NCBI GenBank assembly: GCA_022925895.1
Contig: JAKSYS010000216.1
Location: 21,888-85,887 of the forward strand
From: Fragilaria crotonensis
Lineage: Eukaryota > Bacillariophyta > Fragilariophyceae > Fragilariales > Fragilariaceae
Length of the DNA stretch: 64,000 nt
Reading direction: 5' to 3'
The translations under genes were made by a program, and so were the position numbers. The notes beneath the pieces are model-generated. The model was not told the DNA's origin and did no database searches. It worked only from the letters and a program-made list of their open reading frames with translations. Position 1 is the stretch's first letter. The number at the start of each line of letters is the position of its first letter. Of the stretch, positions 31,615 through 43,125 are shown in pieces.

Positions 31615-32760
31615 TCATTTAGTCGACGGGGTGGCATCATTGTCATCGTCATTACGATCATCACCCTCCTCCTCCGCTTCTGTACTGCTACTACTCGTTG
31701 CTACATTCTTATTAGTCGCTGCGACAGATTGCAACAATCGATCGGCATTTAGTGAATCCATCAAATCTTGTGGCACCATGAGTGGATTTTGATTGAAACA
31801 TGGCAGTACCAAATCTTGATGTACAGTTTCGGCATCATTGTTGGTCACAATGATACCCAATTCCGCCAGTAATGAAAGTGTCATGGGATTTGGTCCTTCA
31901 TGTGTTTGTATTTGAAACAAGTACGCACGTTTGGCACGTTTCTTCATGGTTCGGTAGGGACGTTGTTGACGATACAACAATTGAGTTGTCAGATCAACAA
32001 TGGCTTTCCAAACACGAACAGGATGTTCATCGACGGCTTCTTCGTGCAACACATGTTCCAACGCGACATGAATCGTATCCATGGTCGTCGCATAATACAA
32101 TCCTGATTCGGGTGTGACATTCTCAAGGAACAACAATCCACCCGTGGTCGGATCTGCCTTGAGGATGGCATGGAGACAATCATTGGCTAATTCTGATGTC
32201 AGTAGGAATCGATTGATGCGTTTGTAATTGATGAGGGCTGTAATGATAATGTTGGCATCCTTGGGTTCGTGGGGACGAACACAATTAAGTAACAATCGAA
32301 AATGATCGTCTGATATAGTGGCACCTTGTCGATAACCACCCTTTCCAACTTGATTGAGTACGGCAAGGACATGACCAGGAGTGTAATCTTCTGGTAAGAG
32401 CGATTCAATGTCGAATGATTGTAACGATAAATGTTGTTGGCTATCGTCTGCGGTGGTAGCAGTAGCAGTGTCACGAGCCGCAGCAAGACTTTGAGCAATG
32501 ATCGATGAAAACGGTAGAGTCGATACTTCAGAGACCGTCGACATGGACATGGCTGATGACTGCAACACTGTAGGTACAGACACAACCACACCGAGATTAG
32601 ACGCCACACATTGACGTGAACGCATACGGATTGCAGAGCGGACTGCACGTGTCATGCCTGAGGACAATGACAACGACAAGGACATCATGATTGGTTGGAG
32701 AACGTTCGACGATTGAGTTGATGGCTTGTGCGCCGTTATGTGCTGTGAATTTGGGCCCAT
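31615..32760 (-). CDS. Conserved-looking protein of unknown function, probably mitochondrial
   Basis: 381 residues, intact. A start at the Met pair near residue 25 (32688) is as likely as the first Met, since it gives a better presequence (MMSLSLSLSSGMTRAVRSAIRMRSR, basic and Ser-rich). The middle (about 120-330) is mostly helical in appearance with regular Leu spacing, and the last 40 residues are a Ser/Glu/Asp-rich tail. I do not recognise the family. The helical pattern could suit an organellar RNA-binding or ribosome-associated protein, but nothing proves it. It is convergent with the SUV3 gene (75 bp between the stops). Confidence 0.7.
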   Translation of the reverse strand: MGPNSQHITAHKPSTQSSNVLQPIMMSLSLSLSSGMTRAVRSAIRMRSRQCVASNLGVVVSVPTVLQSSAMSMSTVSEVSTLPFSSIIAQSLAAARDTATATTADDSQQHLSLQSFDIESLLPEDYTPGHVLAVLNQVGKGGYRQGATISDDHFRLLLNCVRPHEPKDANIIITALINYKRINRFLLTSELANDCLHAILKADPTTGGLLFLENVTPESGLYYATTMDTIHVALEHVLHEEAVDEHPVRVWKAIVDLTTQLLYRQQRPYRTMKKRAKRAYLFQIQTHEGPNPMTLSLLAELGIIVTNNDAETVHQDLVLPCFNQNPLMVPQDLMDSLNADRLLQSVAATNKNVATSSSSTEAEEEGDDRNDDDNDATPSTK

Positions 32761-33269
32761 CGATTAAATTGCGTGGTTCACGGTCACGGATTACGGCTTC
32801 ATACTGTGAGTCTGTGAGTACCAGCCACGGGAACTGGGAATACTGTAATGCATCTTCGCATCATTTGAAATTGGCCATGAGCATGCCATGATCTGCGTAC
32901 AATTGTACTGGTGCTGGTACTCCAGTGCGTTCGACCAGATCCGAGAGACGCAGCAATTGAGCACCGTAGACCGTAGAAGCAACGTACTCGGAGTACTGGA
33001 GTATTTGGTAAGATCGTGTAGTCTATCGTAGATCACGCATCACGCATCACGCATCACGCATCACCGCATCACGCATCACCCATCACGCACCAGAAACTCG
33101 CGCCTCGCGACTCGCGACTCGCGACTCGCCATCGATACCAGTACTGTACTGCAGTAGTTGTACCGGATGAGATCCACGCCTCCGCTGTCCGCCACCGTCC
33201 ATAACGCAGCCCATGAACCACACAAAACCACTCCCTTGGATTTTGGCAGCCGTGATACATCATTTGACA
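32761..33269. other. Intergenic, promoter side of the SmF gene
   Basis: Contains the heptamer repeats listed separately and a few TACTCCAGT words. No gene is supported. A 5' untranslated leader of the SmF gene must end at 33269. Confidence 0.5.
33032..33131 (+). repeat. Two adjoining 7-bp microsatellites
   Basis: About eight copies of ATCACGC at 33032-33090 are followed by four copies of CTCGCGA at about 33098-33130. They lie about 140 bp upstream of the SmF start codon. Confidence 0.88.
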
Positions 33270-33633
33270 ATGGTAAGTGATTGACGGCATTGTAGTTATG
33301 CTGCACGCCTTTGTCATTTCCTAATCTCAAACCTCTCTCACACTCATGAAACACACACACATTATCTCTCTCTGTCTATTGATGCGATAGTCCCAATTTA
33401 TTGTAAATCCCAAACCATTTCTTGCCGATTTGGTCGGGAAGCAAGTTCTGGTCAAACTCAAATGGGGACACATGGAATACCAAGGCACTCTTAACAGCAG
33501 TGACAGTTACATGAATCTATATCTCGAGCGAACGGAAGAAATTATTGATGGACAATTTGCTGGCTTTTTGGGTGATGTCTTGATACGATGCAACAATGTC
33601 CTGTATCTCAAGGCAGCTCCAGCAGAAGAATGA
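33270..33633 (+). CDS. SNRPF: Spliceosomal Sm protein F, intron directly after the start codon
   Basis: Exon 1 contributes only ATG (33270-33272), followed by the donor GTAAGT. The intron ends TAG at 33390 and exon 2 runs 33391-33633. The spliced product is 81 residues, [20 protein letters not shown]..., and aligns with human SmF (MS-x-NPKPFL-x-GK-x-VKLKWG) over the whole length. Sm1 carries [14 protein letters not shown], with a one-residue insertion (His), and Sm2 carries [13 protein letters not shown]. SmF is one of seven Sm proteins forming the ring on U1, U2, U4 and U5 snRNA. Without the splice, the conserved NPKPFL start would lack an ATG, which supports the model. Confidence 0.93.
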
Positions 33634-34794
33634 ACTGCTTGTGTGCGTGTTTTTACTGCTACCACAAGGAGGAAGACTACGATTTAAAATGGTACGGTGT
33701 GATATCCATGTTGTACAAGGGGGTAAGTACAAACTGCATATCCTGTATCAATCCATACGTTTTGTTACTTGTTGCCACGAACGGTGTGGGTAGAGAGAAG
33801 AAGAGAAAGATTTGGTCCATGATATCAAATTCTCGTCCGACTAGGTGCAGGAACCACGCCGCAAGGCGAGCCGAACTAGTTCACTGCAAAGCGAATACTA
33901 CGAAAGCGACCATACCCTCACCTTTTGCAAAAACAACTACAAGCGCTGAGGACCATAGATGCCTGAACAGCATCAATCACCAACCCATAGAATATGAGAC
34001 CATCCTCTTTTTTCATTTCCTGCTCTTCTTCCACGTGACGTTGCAGTTATAAAGTGACATTTCTTAAATGAAACTATACACTAACTTTCTGTTTTGGTCT
34101 TATTTCCCCATTTTGCAGACCGGGGCTCGTACCCATGTGCGGGCAAGGCATGGTTATCATGGTGAGTTGTTGTTGTTGTTGTTGTTGTTGCCGTCGTCGG
34201 CAGCGTCTATGCATATCTTATTCTACTTGCAAAATCAGTCTGTGATTAGACGTGATCTGTCTGACTCTGGTGCCGAAGGAGAAGGAAAACGTCAAACATT
34301 GATTCAAAAGGAATGTAGTTTGGCTCTTTCTTTGTCCCTCGGATGTACACCAGTATTGCAGTATACATCTTGTATACGCACTGATGACACGATCCCTGTG
34401 GTATATGAGACTGGTTTCATGGTTTGCCATTTTCCTGGAATCGATCGATGGTTGGCCATGACCTACCAAACACTTTCGTCAATACGGAGACTGCAGAGTT
34501 CGTGATTTTCTTGTTTCGTAAAACTCACTCACACCTGTGTCTTACCATGTATACTCTAGATGCAGCTGTTTAGGGACAACGAAGGCACATTGCCACCAGA
34601 CAAAGAATTATAAATTTACACATGTATTCGGTAGCATAATAATTCCATGAGAGAAAATAGTATGCTTCGCTCCTGCAACTTTTCTCAAATGCTACTCCTA
34701 CAATACAACAACCACGTCTTTCAGTCTTGACTTCGAGTCATGCTTCAAGTGCATGTATGGTACACAACCATCACTCGTGATGCGTCGTCCTTTT
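33634..34794. other. Intergenic after SmF
   Basis: A plus frame of 145 codons at 34068-34505 contains a poly-Leu run from a TTG microsatellite and no domain; I do not call it. Otherwise nothing is seen. Confidence 0.5.
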
Positions 34795-36982
34795 TCAAAA
34801 GCGCGTAATGTTGCCATCATAAAGGAGATAATAATCTCCTCGTTCGAAATTATCCTGCCAGTTTGGATCGTACTGTGCCAACTCATCACCGTAGTCACAA
34901 TCGGTCGTAGTGTTGGGATCGCAACATGTGCAACAGGAACAGATGATGGTGGTATTGACGGCTCCACAATCGGAACGAGCAAAGTCCCAATCAAGATTAA
35001 CCAATTCCTCACATAACAAAGATAAATTTCCAGTCAATTTTGGATTCCCATCCAAAAGAAGCGCCTCTTTATAGGAAGGAAGTGAACAAGATGAGTATAG
35101 TTAAAAGTCAGACAATTTCCCACACAAAGATGTCAAAACTTACGAAGGGAGGACACGAATCCCAATTCCGTCGGAACGTTTCCTTCCAACTGGTTTCGGT
35201 TCAAGAAAAGGAACTGCAAGCTAACCATGTTCCCGATTTCCGATGGAATTTTACCTGTGAACTGGTTGGCATCCAGATCTAGCAACACAAGTCTGTCAAG
35301 ATCTTTCAACCATGTTGGAAGCAGCTAACAACAAGGGAAGAAGAAGACGATAAAAAAAGCAGACAAATTCAGAAAGTGAGGAGAGATGCGACTTGGCGTG
35401 TTCGCCAAGGTTGGGTTTGTCTGAGTTTACTTACCCCAGTTCGTCCCGAGCGCTTTAGACTCAAATCCACAAGGTTTGTAAGACCTTGGTATTCCTCTGG
35501 AATAGACCCCGCAGTAAAGTTCGTACCCGCCATGAATAGATAAGTCAGCTTTGTTAGTTCACCAATCTCCGAAGGCATGCCCCCGGTGAATCCAGTTGAA
35601 GTCAAGTCTAGATGATCCAACTCGGTCAAATTTCCAATAGTCTTGGTGGGGAATGAACCGGTGATGGGATTGTCGTAGAAAGCCAAAAATGAGAGGCTAC
35701 CATTGGCAGGAATGGAATCGGGAAACTCGGTGAGCTGGTTGTCATGGATATCAAGGATTGTGAGCGAAGGCAATCCCATGAGATGCACAGGCACCGTTCC
35801 ATTAAGCAGATTGCCGGAAGCATCCAAGATTCGAAGGTTAGAAAGATCCTGAAGGAATGTGTCGTCCACGGTACCTGTGAATCCATTGCTATCAATGTAC
35901 AGCCCGGTTAACTTGGTAAGTCCTTCCAGCACGCTCAAATCACCTGTCATGGTATTGTCGTCGACGGCAAAAACACGAAGATCGGTAAGGGAGGCAAGGG
36001 AATCCGGCAAGGACCCGCCGATATCATTCGCCGAGAGGCTTAAAAACGTCATGGAAGTCCACTGATCAATCCAGCTAGGGAGGGATCCGGATATTGACGA
36101 GCCCGAGAATTCAATAGAATTCAACTTCTTCAGGTTCTGCAGGGTATCCGGCAAGGACTCGACAAGAAAAATTTCTCGATAAAAGATGAAGCTTTCGAGT
36201 TCGGCGAGAAGACCCAATTCGGAAGGAAGGCTACCAGTAAGGCCAATTCCAACTTGACACTCCTGGTGAGTCGAAATGTCGGTTCATAACGTAATCAAAT
36301 GTCACAGAAGTGGGCACTTACAAAACTGAATCTTCTTGATCCGTTGACTGGTTTCATCGCAGGATGCTCCTTGCTCGTAGAAGTCATTTGTCCTTGTCCG
36401 CAAAATAACGTTCCAGAGACAGCATGTATTCGCCGCTTCCAAAAAGTTGCTCTGATCTAACCATTGCTCGCCACGGAGAGAGTAGTAGAAGACGACCAGA
36501 ACATAACGTTCCATCCAAGCGATCGATTCGTCCGACGTCGATTCGGTTGGTACATCGAGTCCCATGGACTCTACCATGAATTCAACAGCTCGGCTCTGTG
36601 GGCTGTCCAATTCGGCCAAGGATTCTGCGGAAGAGTATCCCTGTTGCACAACCCACGCCTCGACTGCCGCTCTACGATTGGCCATGACGGCAGGGCTCAT
36701 TGTGGGAGACGTGTCGCCGATGCTGTCGTTCGGGTTGCCCGTACTTGCACTACTATTGTTTCTGGACAGCACGACCGCGAGAGAAATGATTGTTACCAAC
36801 ATGACAACGACCATGATGATGAATGCAGGGATTAGCCAACGTCGTGCTCGGGGAGGAGACGGAGGCGATTCGGTCACCAACTGACGAGCACTTCCTTCGA
36901 CAGGGAGGTCGCCTTCAGGAGAGATGCTCACACTCCTACCACTAGTAGGAGATCCAGCCTCATATTCTTCAGGGTTGCCCAT
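34795..36982 (-). CDS. Transmembrane leucine-rich repeat protein 1 (4 exons)
   Basis: Exon 1 (36982-36322) encodes a Ser/Pro-rich N-terminus, a single membrane segment at residues about 49-72 (WLIPAFIIMVVVMLVTI...) and a capping region with a Cys pair. Exon 2 (about 36259-35435) and exon 3 (35324-35144) encode about ten LRRs of plant-like type (LTxLxLxxNxFTGxIPxE). Exon 4 (35066-34795) encodes a Cys-rich end (CSCCTCCDP). The introns after exons 2 and 3 are GT-AG and keep the frame. The junction of exons 1 and 2 does not: donor GTAAGT at 36321-36316 and the nearby AG acceptors leave the frames one nucleotide apart. The protein is probably anchored with the LRRs outside the cell or in the lumen; recognition or adhesion is only inferred. 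The paralogue at 38.4-40.6 kb has the same exon pattern. Confidence 0.8.
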
Positions 36983-37860
36983 CGTTGCAATATTTGAGTT
37001 ACACCAGGTTGAAAGCTTGAGTAATGTGATCGGGCGAAGTATCCGTCCAGTAACTTCTCATACGAAGACCTGAGAATCAATCGAATCCTGATGATTCCTG
37101 ATGCAGAGGACGAAAGAACACGACTTGTGGTACAGTAATCGAATGAATCCTTGCCAGCTCAACGTCACCTCTATATATGCACAGTGCATATTCCAAATTA
37201 GTGACTATGTGTGTGACGTGTGTCTGGTACTATACGAATAACTGATGTCGTCGACCACATATTTAATTAAGAAGGATCATTTCACTTCAAAAATTTGCGT
37301 AACAACACCAGAACACTTATGTACTACTGCATCAATCGGCAGGAGATCCGCTGCATACATCGGGGTAAACGCGTATTTTTCGGGTCGTGTGCATGTATCA
37401 CTACACTATATGCTCTCTATATATACTGGTATGTATGTCATATCCATACACACAGCAGCTATTGTCCTCGATCATTTTATTTGGATCCTTTGTAATGTAC
37501 TACTATGATATACAGTACAAGTACGGAGTACGTCGTACAACGAGCAGTAGGTACTGTACAGTATGCTCGTATTCTCAACCCGCACATTTTGCATGAGCCG
37601 AGTACCTCGTACTCCAGCACAGTACATAGTGGAACATGTACTTGAAACTCGTACAGTAGTACTCCGAGTACAGTTGGGTTAGAAGCATAACGGCTAACAA
37701 GCAACATGCAAACATGCAGCATAAAGAAACACCTGCATTCCGCCCTACGGAGTATGTCATACGCGCATTCAACGAGTACTCCAGTATCCAGTATCCATAT
37801 CTACTTTATAATGTCTACAGTCGTACCGTACTGGCGTATCGAGTATGATAGCAATCCCTT
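36983..37860. other. Intergenic, GTAC-rich
   Basis: No gene supported. From about 37500 to 37690 and at 37770-37800 the sequence is crowded with GTAC, AGTACTCC and TACTCCAGTA words. The left part holds the promoter of LRR gene 1. Confidence 0.55.
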
Positions 37861-38070
37861 GCCCTTCGCACCGATGATGTTGTGCTTTCTGCCTCCATGA
37901 ACTCGAAATTGACAGAAAATGATGCCATCGCAGCACCAGGTAATCATAACATGCATCACAGTTGCAGCTTCTCTTGTTCAGGGACACTCATTGGTTGGAT
38001 CACACCATGTTGACATTATTGCACATGGAGGTGTCGCAATCTTGCCGAATTGGATTCCAGAGACGTGAAG
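37861..38070 (+). pseudogene. 5' fragment of the 2OG-Fe(II) oxygenase gene (duplicated piece)
   Basis: About 210 bp that match 50028-50237, the start of the oxygenase gene, at roughly 85-90 percent. The matching protein words include NDAIAAPGNHNM, and HGGVAILPNW in another frame. An indel stops the frame after GTLIGWITPC, and the similarity ends near 38070. It is a truncated copy and cannot make the enzyme. Confidence 0.8.
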
Positions 38071-38420
38071 AATGACATAGGATGCGGTTCATGGTTTGCC
38101 AGTCCCTTGAATCGATTGCAGTTGGCTACGAGCAACCATCCCATCTCCCTATTTGTGACACTGCAGAACTCTCGATTTCCTTGCTTCGTTCCCAGCACAA
38201 TTGTATCTTCCCACGTGCAGATGTATTGTGTATCGGGATGATGAAGGCTCAGGACCACCAGAAAAGAATGATGCATTTGCTCCGACGTATTACTTTTCCT
38301 GAGAGAATGTGGACTGCCTCGCTGCTGCATCTTTCTCAAGTGCTAATCCTACATTTTTATGCGTTGACGTCAGTCGAGCATCCAATCCATAAAGTACACA
38401 ACATCATTTGGTTTGCGAAC

Positions 38421-40590
38421 TTAGAGGCGCGTAATGTTCAAGTTGTTAAAGGAATAAACATCGCGATCGAAATCATTTCCCCAGTTGGGATCGAACTGTG
38501 CCGATTCATTACCGTACTTACAATCGGTCGCATTGTTGGGATCACAACACAGGCAACAGGTGCAGCTGATGGTGGCATTGGTAGCATTATTGACAGCTCC
38601 ACAATCAGAACGAACAAAGTATGTCGTACGAGTCTCCAATTCCTCACAGAGTAACGCTAAATTTCCAGACAAATTCGGGTTCCCATCCAAAAGTGCCCTT
38701 TTCAATAAATGACGAAACGAAATGATGTCGTGTGAGACAATTGTGGTGCAACTGAAAGTGTGGCCCCACGGCACACACGCATATGTCAAGACTTACGAAG
38801 GGTGGACGCAAATCCCAGTTCTGTCGGAACATTTCCTTTGAACTGGTTGTGGTTCAAGAAAAGGAATACCAAGTTCACCATGTTCCCGATAATGGTTGGA
38901 ATTGTACCGTTGAGCTGGTTGCCATCCAAATCAAGAAGCACTATTCTGTCAAGATCTTTCAACCATGTTGGTAGAAGCTACGAAAGTAGAGGCATGGAAA
39001 ACAAGCAGGATAACTCAGAAAAAGGTGGATGTGACATGCAGTGGAAAGTATAAGTTCACGTACCCCAGTTCGTGCCGAGCTCTTGAGACTCAAATCCACG
39101 AGGCTGGTAAGACTTTGGTACTCGTCTGGAATAGAGCCCGCGGTAAAGTTCACACCGGCCATGAAAAGATACGTCAGATCTGTTAATTCACCAATCTCCG
39201 AAGGCATTCCGCCGGTAAATCGAGTCGATGATAAGTCAAGATGACTCAACTTGGGCAAATTTCGGATGGTTTCGGTGGGGAATGAACCAGTGATGGGATT
39301 GTTGTAGAAAGCCAGGAGTGAGAGGCCGCTATTGGTAGGAATGGAATCGGGAAACTCGGTGAGCAGATTGTTATTGATGTCAAGGATTTCCAACAAAGGC
39401 AACCCCATGAGATGCACTGGCACTGCTCCTTCGAGGAGGTTGCCAGAAACATCCAATATTTGAAGGTCGGAAAGATTCTGAAGAAAGGTACTGTCCACGG
39501 TACCAGTGAATCCATTGCGATCGATGTATACATCGCTTAAATTGGTTAGTCCTTCCAACACGCTCAAATCCCCGGTCATGGAGTTGTCGTCGACGGCGAG
39601 AAGAAAAAGATTTGTAAGGGAGGCTAGGGAGTCTGGCAGGGATCCGCTGATTTCATTCGATGAGAGGCTTAAAGAAGTCATCGAAGTCCACTGACCAATC
39701 CAGCTAGGAATGCTACCGGATATTGTCGAGCCTGAACAATCAATGTAAGTCAACTGCTTCAGATTCTGTAGGGTGCTGGGAAAGAACCCGTCAAGGTACT
39801 CTTCGTTCAAAAGCATGAGGGTTTCGAGTTCAGCGAGAAGACCCAATTCGGAAGGAAGGCTACCAGCCAGGCCAATTCCAACTGTATGTTCTTGGTTAGC
39901 CGAATTCTCGATCCACATAGTACTGACACAAGCGACAGAAGTGGGCACTTACAAAACTGAAAATACTTGATCCGTTGACTGGTGTGATCGCATGATGCGC
40001 CTTGATCGTAGTAAACTCCCGATAGCTTCACCGCAACGTTCCAGATGCAGCATGAATTATCCGCGTCCAAAAAGTTGCTCTGAGCTAACCATTGCTCGCC
40101 ATTAAGGGCATAGTAAAGACCGCAAGAGCGTAACGCTCCATCCAAGCGATCGATTCATCCGACGTAGTCTCGGTTGGAACATCAAGTCCCATGGACTCCG
40201 CCAAGAACTCTACAGCTCGGCTCTGTGGGCTGTCCATTCGGCCAAGGATTCTGCGGAAGAGTATCCCTGTTGCACAATCCACGTCTCGATAGCCGCTTTA
40301 CGATTGGACATGACGATGGGGCTCATGGTCGGAGTAGCCTTGTCGATGCCGGTCGGGTCATCAGAATTATTGTTTCTGAACAGCTCGACCGCGAGAGCAA
40401 TAATTGTTACGAACATGACAACGACCATGATGACCAATGCAGGGACTAACCAACGTCGTCCTCGGGGAGGAGACGGAGGAGATTCGGTCACCAACTGACG
40501 AGCACTTCCTTCGACAGGGAGGTCGCCCTCGATGCTCACACTCCCAGCATTAGTAAGAGATCCAGCCTCCAATTCTTTAGGGTTGACCAT
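38421..40590 (-). pseudogene. Transmembrane LRR protein 2, broken paralogue
   Basis: The same architecture as LRR gene 1: exon 1 from 40590 (MVNPKELEAG, membrane segment WLVPALVIMVVVMFVTI), exon 2 to 39065, exon 3 38977-38797, exon 4 38697-38421 with the Cys-rich end. Exon 1 has two 1-nt deletions relative to gene 1. Near 40236, CCGAATGGAC replaces CCGAATTGGAC. Near 40112, TCTTTACT replaces TCTTCTACT. At exon 4 the AG acceptor leaves the frame off by one. The donor after exon 2 is GTACGT instead of GTAAGT. The LRR part itself is intact and well conserved, so the decay is recent or the indels are assembly errors. Confidence 0.75.
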
Positions 40591-41179
40591 CGTTCCAACG
40601 TTATCAGAATTCCACCAGATAGAAATGTTGAGTAATATGATCGTGCGAATGAAACTCGCACTGATACAATCATGTGTATCGCAACTCGTACAGTATCAAT
40701 CGACCATGCCTTCACTAAGTCGTATACCTACTACTACTGTAATACGCATGTAGAGCCAGTGTATGTCCACTAATCGAGCCGGCCATCACCTGCATTACTG
40801 TACGGTAGTACTGTCTTCTACTGAGTACTGGTACGGTGTTGGGTACTTCTCTCTGCAGAGGAGCATCCTGAGATTCGTATGTAAAGTCGACGTGAAATTT
40901 AATCTCTAGAGTATATTTCAGGGAGTCGATTTTTTTCGAAAGCTCGATCGGCTCGATTAGGGGACATACACGGGCTCCCTAAATTCATGAAACAAATAAA
41001 GCCACCATGTAGGGCATAGCATATTCCCAAGTAGAAAAAACTCCGTGCTGTCGCCGTCTTAAAACGGAGGACTCGCGGTATTCTGAAGGTAGAGTATCAA
41101 GTAACACTAAAAAGTGTTAAAAAGCACAAGTACAATCAACAACAGCTGAACTAACATTAAGATTGGGATTGAGTCTCTT
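40591..41179. other. Intergenic before the coiled-coil relic
   Basis: Contains a GTAC-rich patch around 40780-40850. No gene supported. Confidence 0.5.
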
Positions 41180-41991
41180 AAGCCCAAAAGGGGCATCCGC
41201 CATTTTGCATGAAAACCAGCACAAAGAAGAGTCGATCCGAGCAGCTGCAGCACAGGCACAGCGTCGCAAGGATGAAGAAGTATGTACTGCCAAGGCTGAA
41301 GCACGCTGGCTGAGGCCAAGAAGGCTGCTGCCGTTGCTGCAGCGGAGAAACAGCGCCTGGCGGAGGCTGCTGCTAAGGAACGACGTCGCGAACAAGAAGG
41401 CAGGCAACAGAGCTCTGCTCCCGACAGGCGCAGCATGAAAGCGATTCGAAAAATGCAGCCGAATGGCTGCGTTGGTTCAGAAATGTTGACAAGAGGAAGA
41501 ACACGCCGCCAAGGATGCTGAAGCGGAAGCACGTTGTCGCGAACAAGCTGAGGCAAAGAAAGCGGCGGAAGTTGCTGCGTTGGCTCAATGTCGTCAGCAA
41601 GAACAAGAAACGTGCGGCTTAGGCTCCTGAAGCAGAAGCGTGTCGTCATGAACAGGTGGGCGAGATGAAGAAGGCCGCTGCTATATGTGGTGCAGCTGAG
41701 CGTCATCGTAAAAAGAGACAGAGCGCGAGGCTTAGGCCCAAGAAGCTGCTGAGAGGCGACGGCAGCAGGAGAAGGAGCAACAAAGAAAGGCCGAGAAACG
41801 CAAGGCTGCAAAAGAAGCTGCTCCCGCGTAGGAGGTCCTCCAACGAGCGTTCCCAAGATCAAGGAAGGGAGATCGGCGGGCATGATATCATCGAAATCTG
41901 TGGTAACGAGACCGCCCAAAGACTCGGCAGCAAAGCCAATGGCATCGTCGATGTTCGTTGCGGCGTTGCGGCTCGTGTTTTGTGTTATTCT
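41180..41991 (+). pseudogene. Relic of an Ala/Glu/Lys/Arg-rich coiled-coil protein
   Basis: Across several plus-strand frames the sequence encodes helical, highly charged words such as LAEAKKAAAVAAAEKQRL, EAAAKERRREQE, AEAKKAAEVAALAQ and RQQEKEQQRKAEKRKAAK, interrupted by stops and frame changes. A further coherent stretch (SVPKIKEGRSAG, VTRPPKDSAAKPM) follows the last block. A real gene with many indels explains this better than chance. Opposite-strand frames up to 270 codons are by-products of the composition. The function of the ancestor cannot be named. Confidence 0.55.
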
Positions 41992-42751
41992 GACTCTGGA
42001 GTCTGGAGTACTTGTGGTCTCAGGGTACTGTACCCACCACTGGTAGATAGTATTGCAATACGTAGAAGAGTACCGGGAAAAAGTTGCATTCGTTCCATAT
42101 ACGAAGCACGTAAATATACCGTAGGTGCAACAGATGTTGAAGAGCCCAAAATGCTGGTACCTACTATCGTTTGCAGTTGATATGCCCCACGCAAACGCAC
42201 AGAAAACGTCATCAAGTACCCCTATTATGCAACGTAGTACCAGTTGCTAATTAATCCGCAAGATCCGTGGATTCCTGTTGGATAGTACAACACCGGTTGC
42301 ATTTCCGAAGTAATACCAGAGTACCGCAAGCTATTATTTGCGTATACTATTGTGTCAAATATGCATCTATCCTAGATAGAATATCTATCATACGACTATA
42401 CTACCTGGTACAGTACTACTAGCTAGCTAGCTATTGACTATTGACAAAGAGAATTGATGTGGTGGTCTGTGTCTTGGCCTGATCCAAACGCTGCAACATT
42501 CAATTGTTCTCCTGAAACCGTCAAAACGTCAAAACTGTTTCTCTATCGCGTAGGGTGGTATGGTACAGTACCGTATTTTGTATTTGTACTGTACCCCAAA
42601 TGTAAGTACATCGGTAGCAGGTCACCGAGAAAAAAACGATGTCTACGACCAGTGAAAAACTTGAAAACAAACTTGAAAACAAAGATTTAAACTTATATCG
42701 CTTGATCATTAAAGTAATTCATGTAATAATAGGCTTCGGCATGAAGAATCA
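41992..42751. other. Intergenic
   Basis: No gene supported. It contains a CTAGCTAGCTAG run at about 42418 and more GTAC words. Confidence 0.45.
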
Positions 42752-43125
42752 AAATGACCTGACGTTTCAGCAAAATTCAAGAATTTGCTCTGCTAAAGGA
42801 TCTAAAAAGGGCTCACTTTTGGAGTTCGAGTGGGTCAAAAATGTACATCGATTTTCGGCAAAGGGTACAGGAATCCGAGGGGTACAAAATTCCGAGAAAT
42901 ACAGTGGGAGTACATCAAAATCTTACACCCTGCAGCCCGGAGTCAAGTTTATACTTCGGCTCTACCGTATTTCTCGGAGATTTGTACCCCTCACATTCCT
43001 GTACTCACCACTCCCAAAATATTGTACATTTTCGAACCACTCGACTCAAAAATTCCAATTTTTTATCCGATTTTTTATCCTTCGGCAGAAAAATCCTGGC
43101 ATTTCATTGAAACGTCAGGTCATTT
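42752..43125. mobile_element. Foldback element with arms of about 170 bp
   Basis: The left arm begins AAATGACCTGACGTTTCA and the right arm ends with its reverse complement at 43125. Similarity of roughly 70 percent continues inward through GTACAGGAAT and GAGGGGTACAAA to CCGAGAAATAC on both sides, leaving a short centre. A 25-bp piece (GGGTACAAATCTCCGAGAAA...) occurs again at 43312-43336. No coding capacity; no clear target duplication. Confidence 0.6.

Noticed and set aside
34068-34505. 145-codon plus open frame after SmF
   Set aside because: Poly-Leu comes from a TTG microsatellite and no domain or homologous pattern is visible.
41107-41919. 270-codon minus-strand open frame
   Set aside because: Shadow of the Ala/Arg-rich coiled-coil relic on the plus strand; its Leu/Cys-rich translation has no domain.
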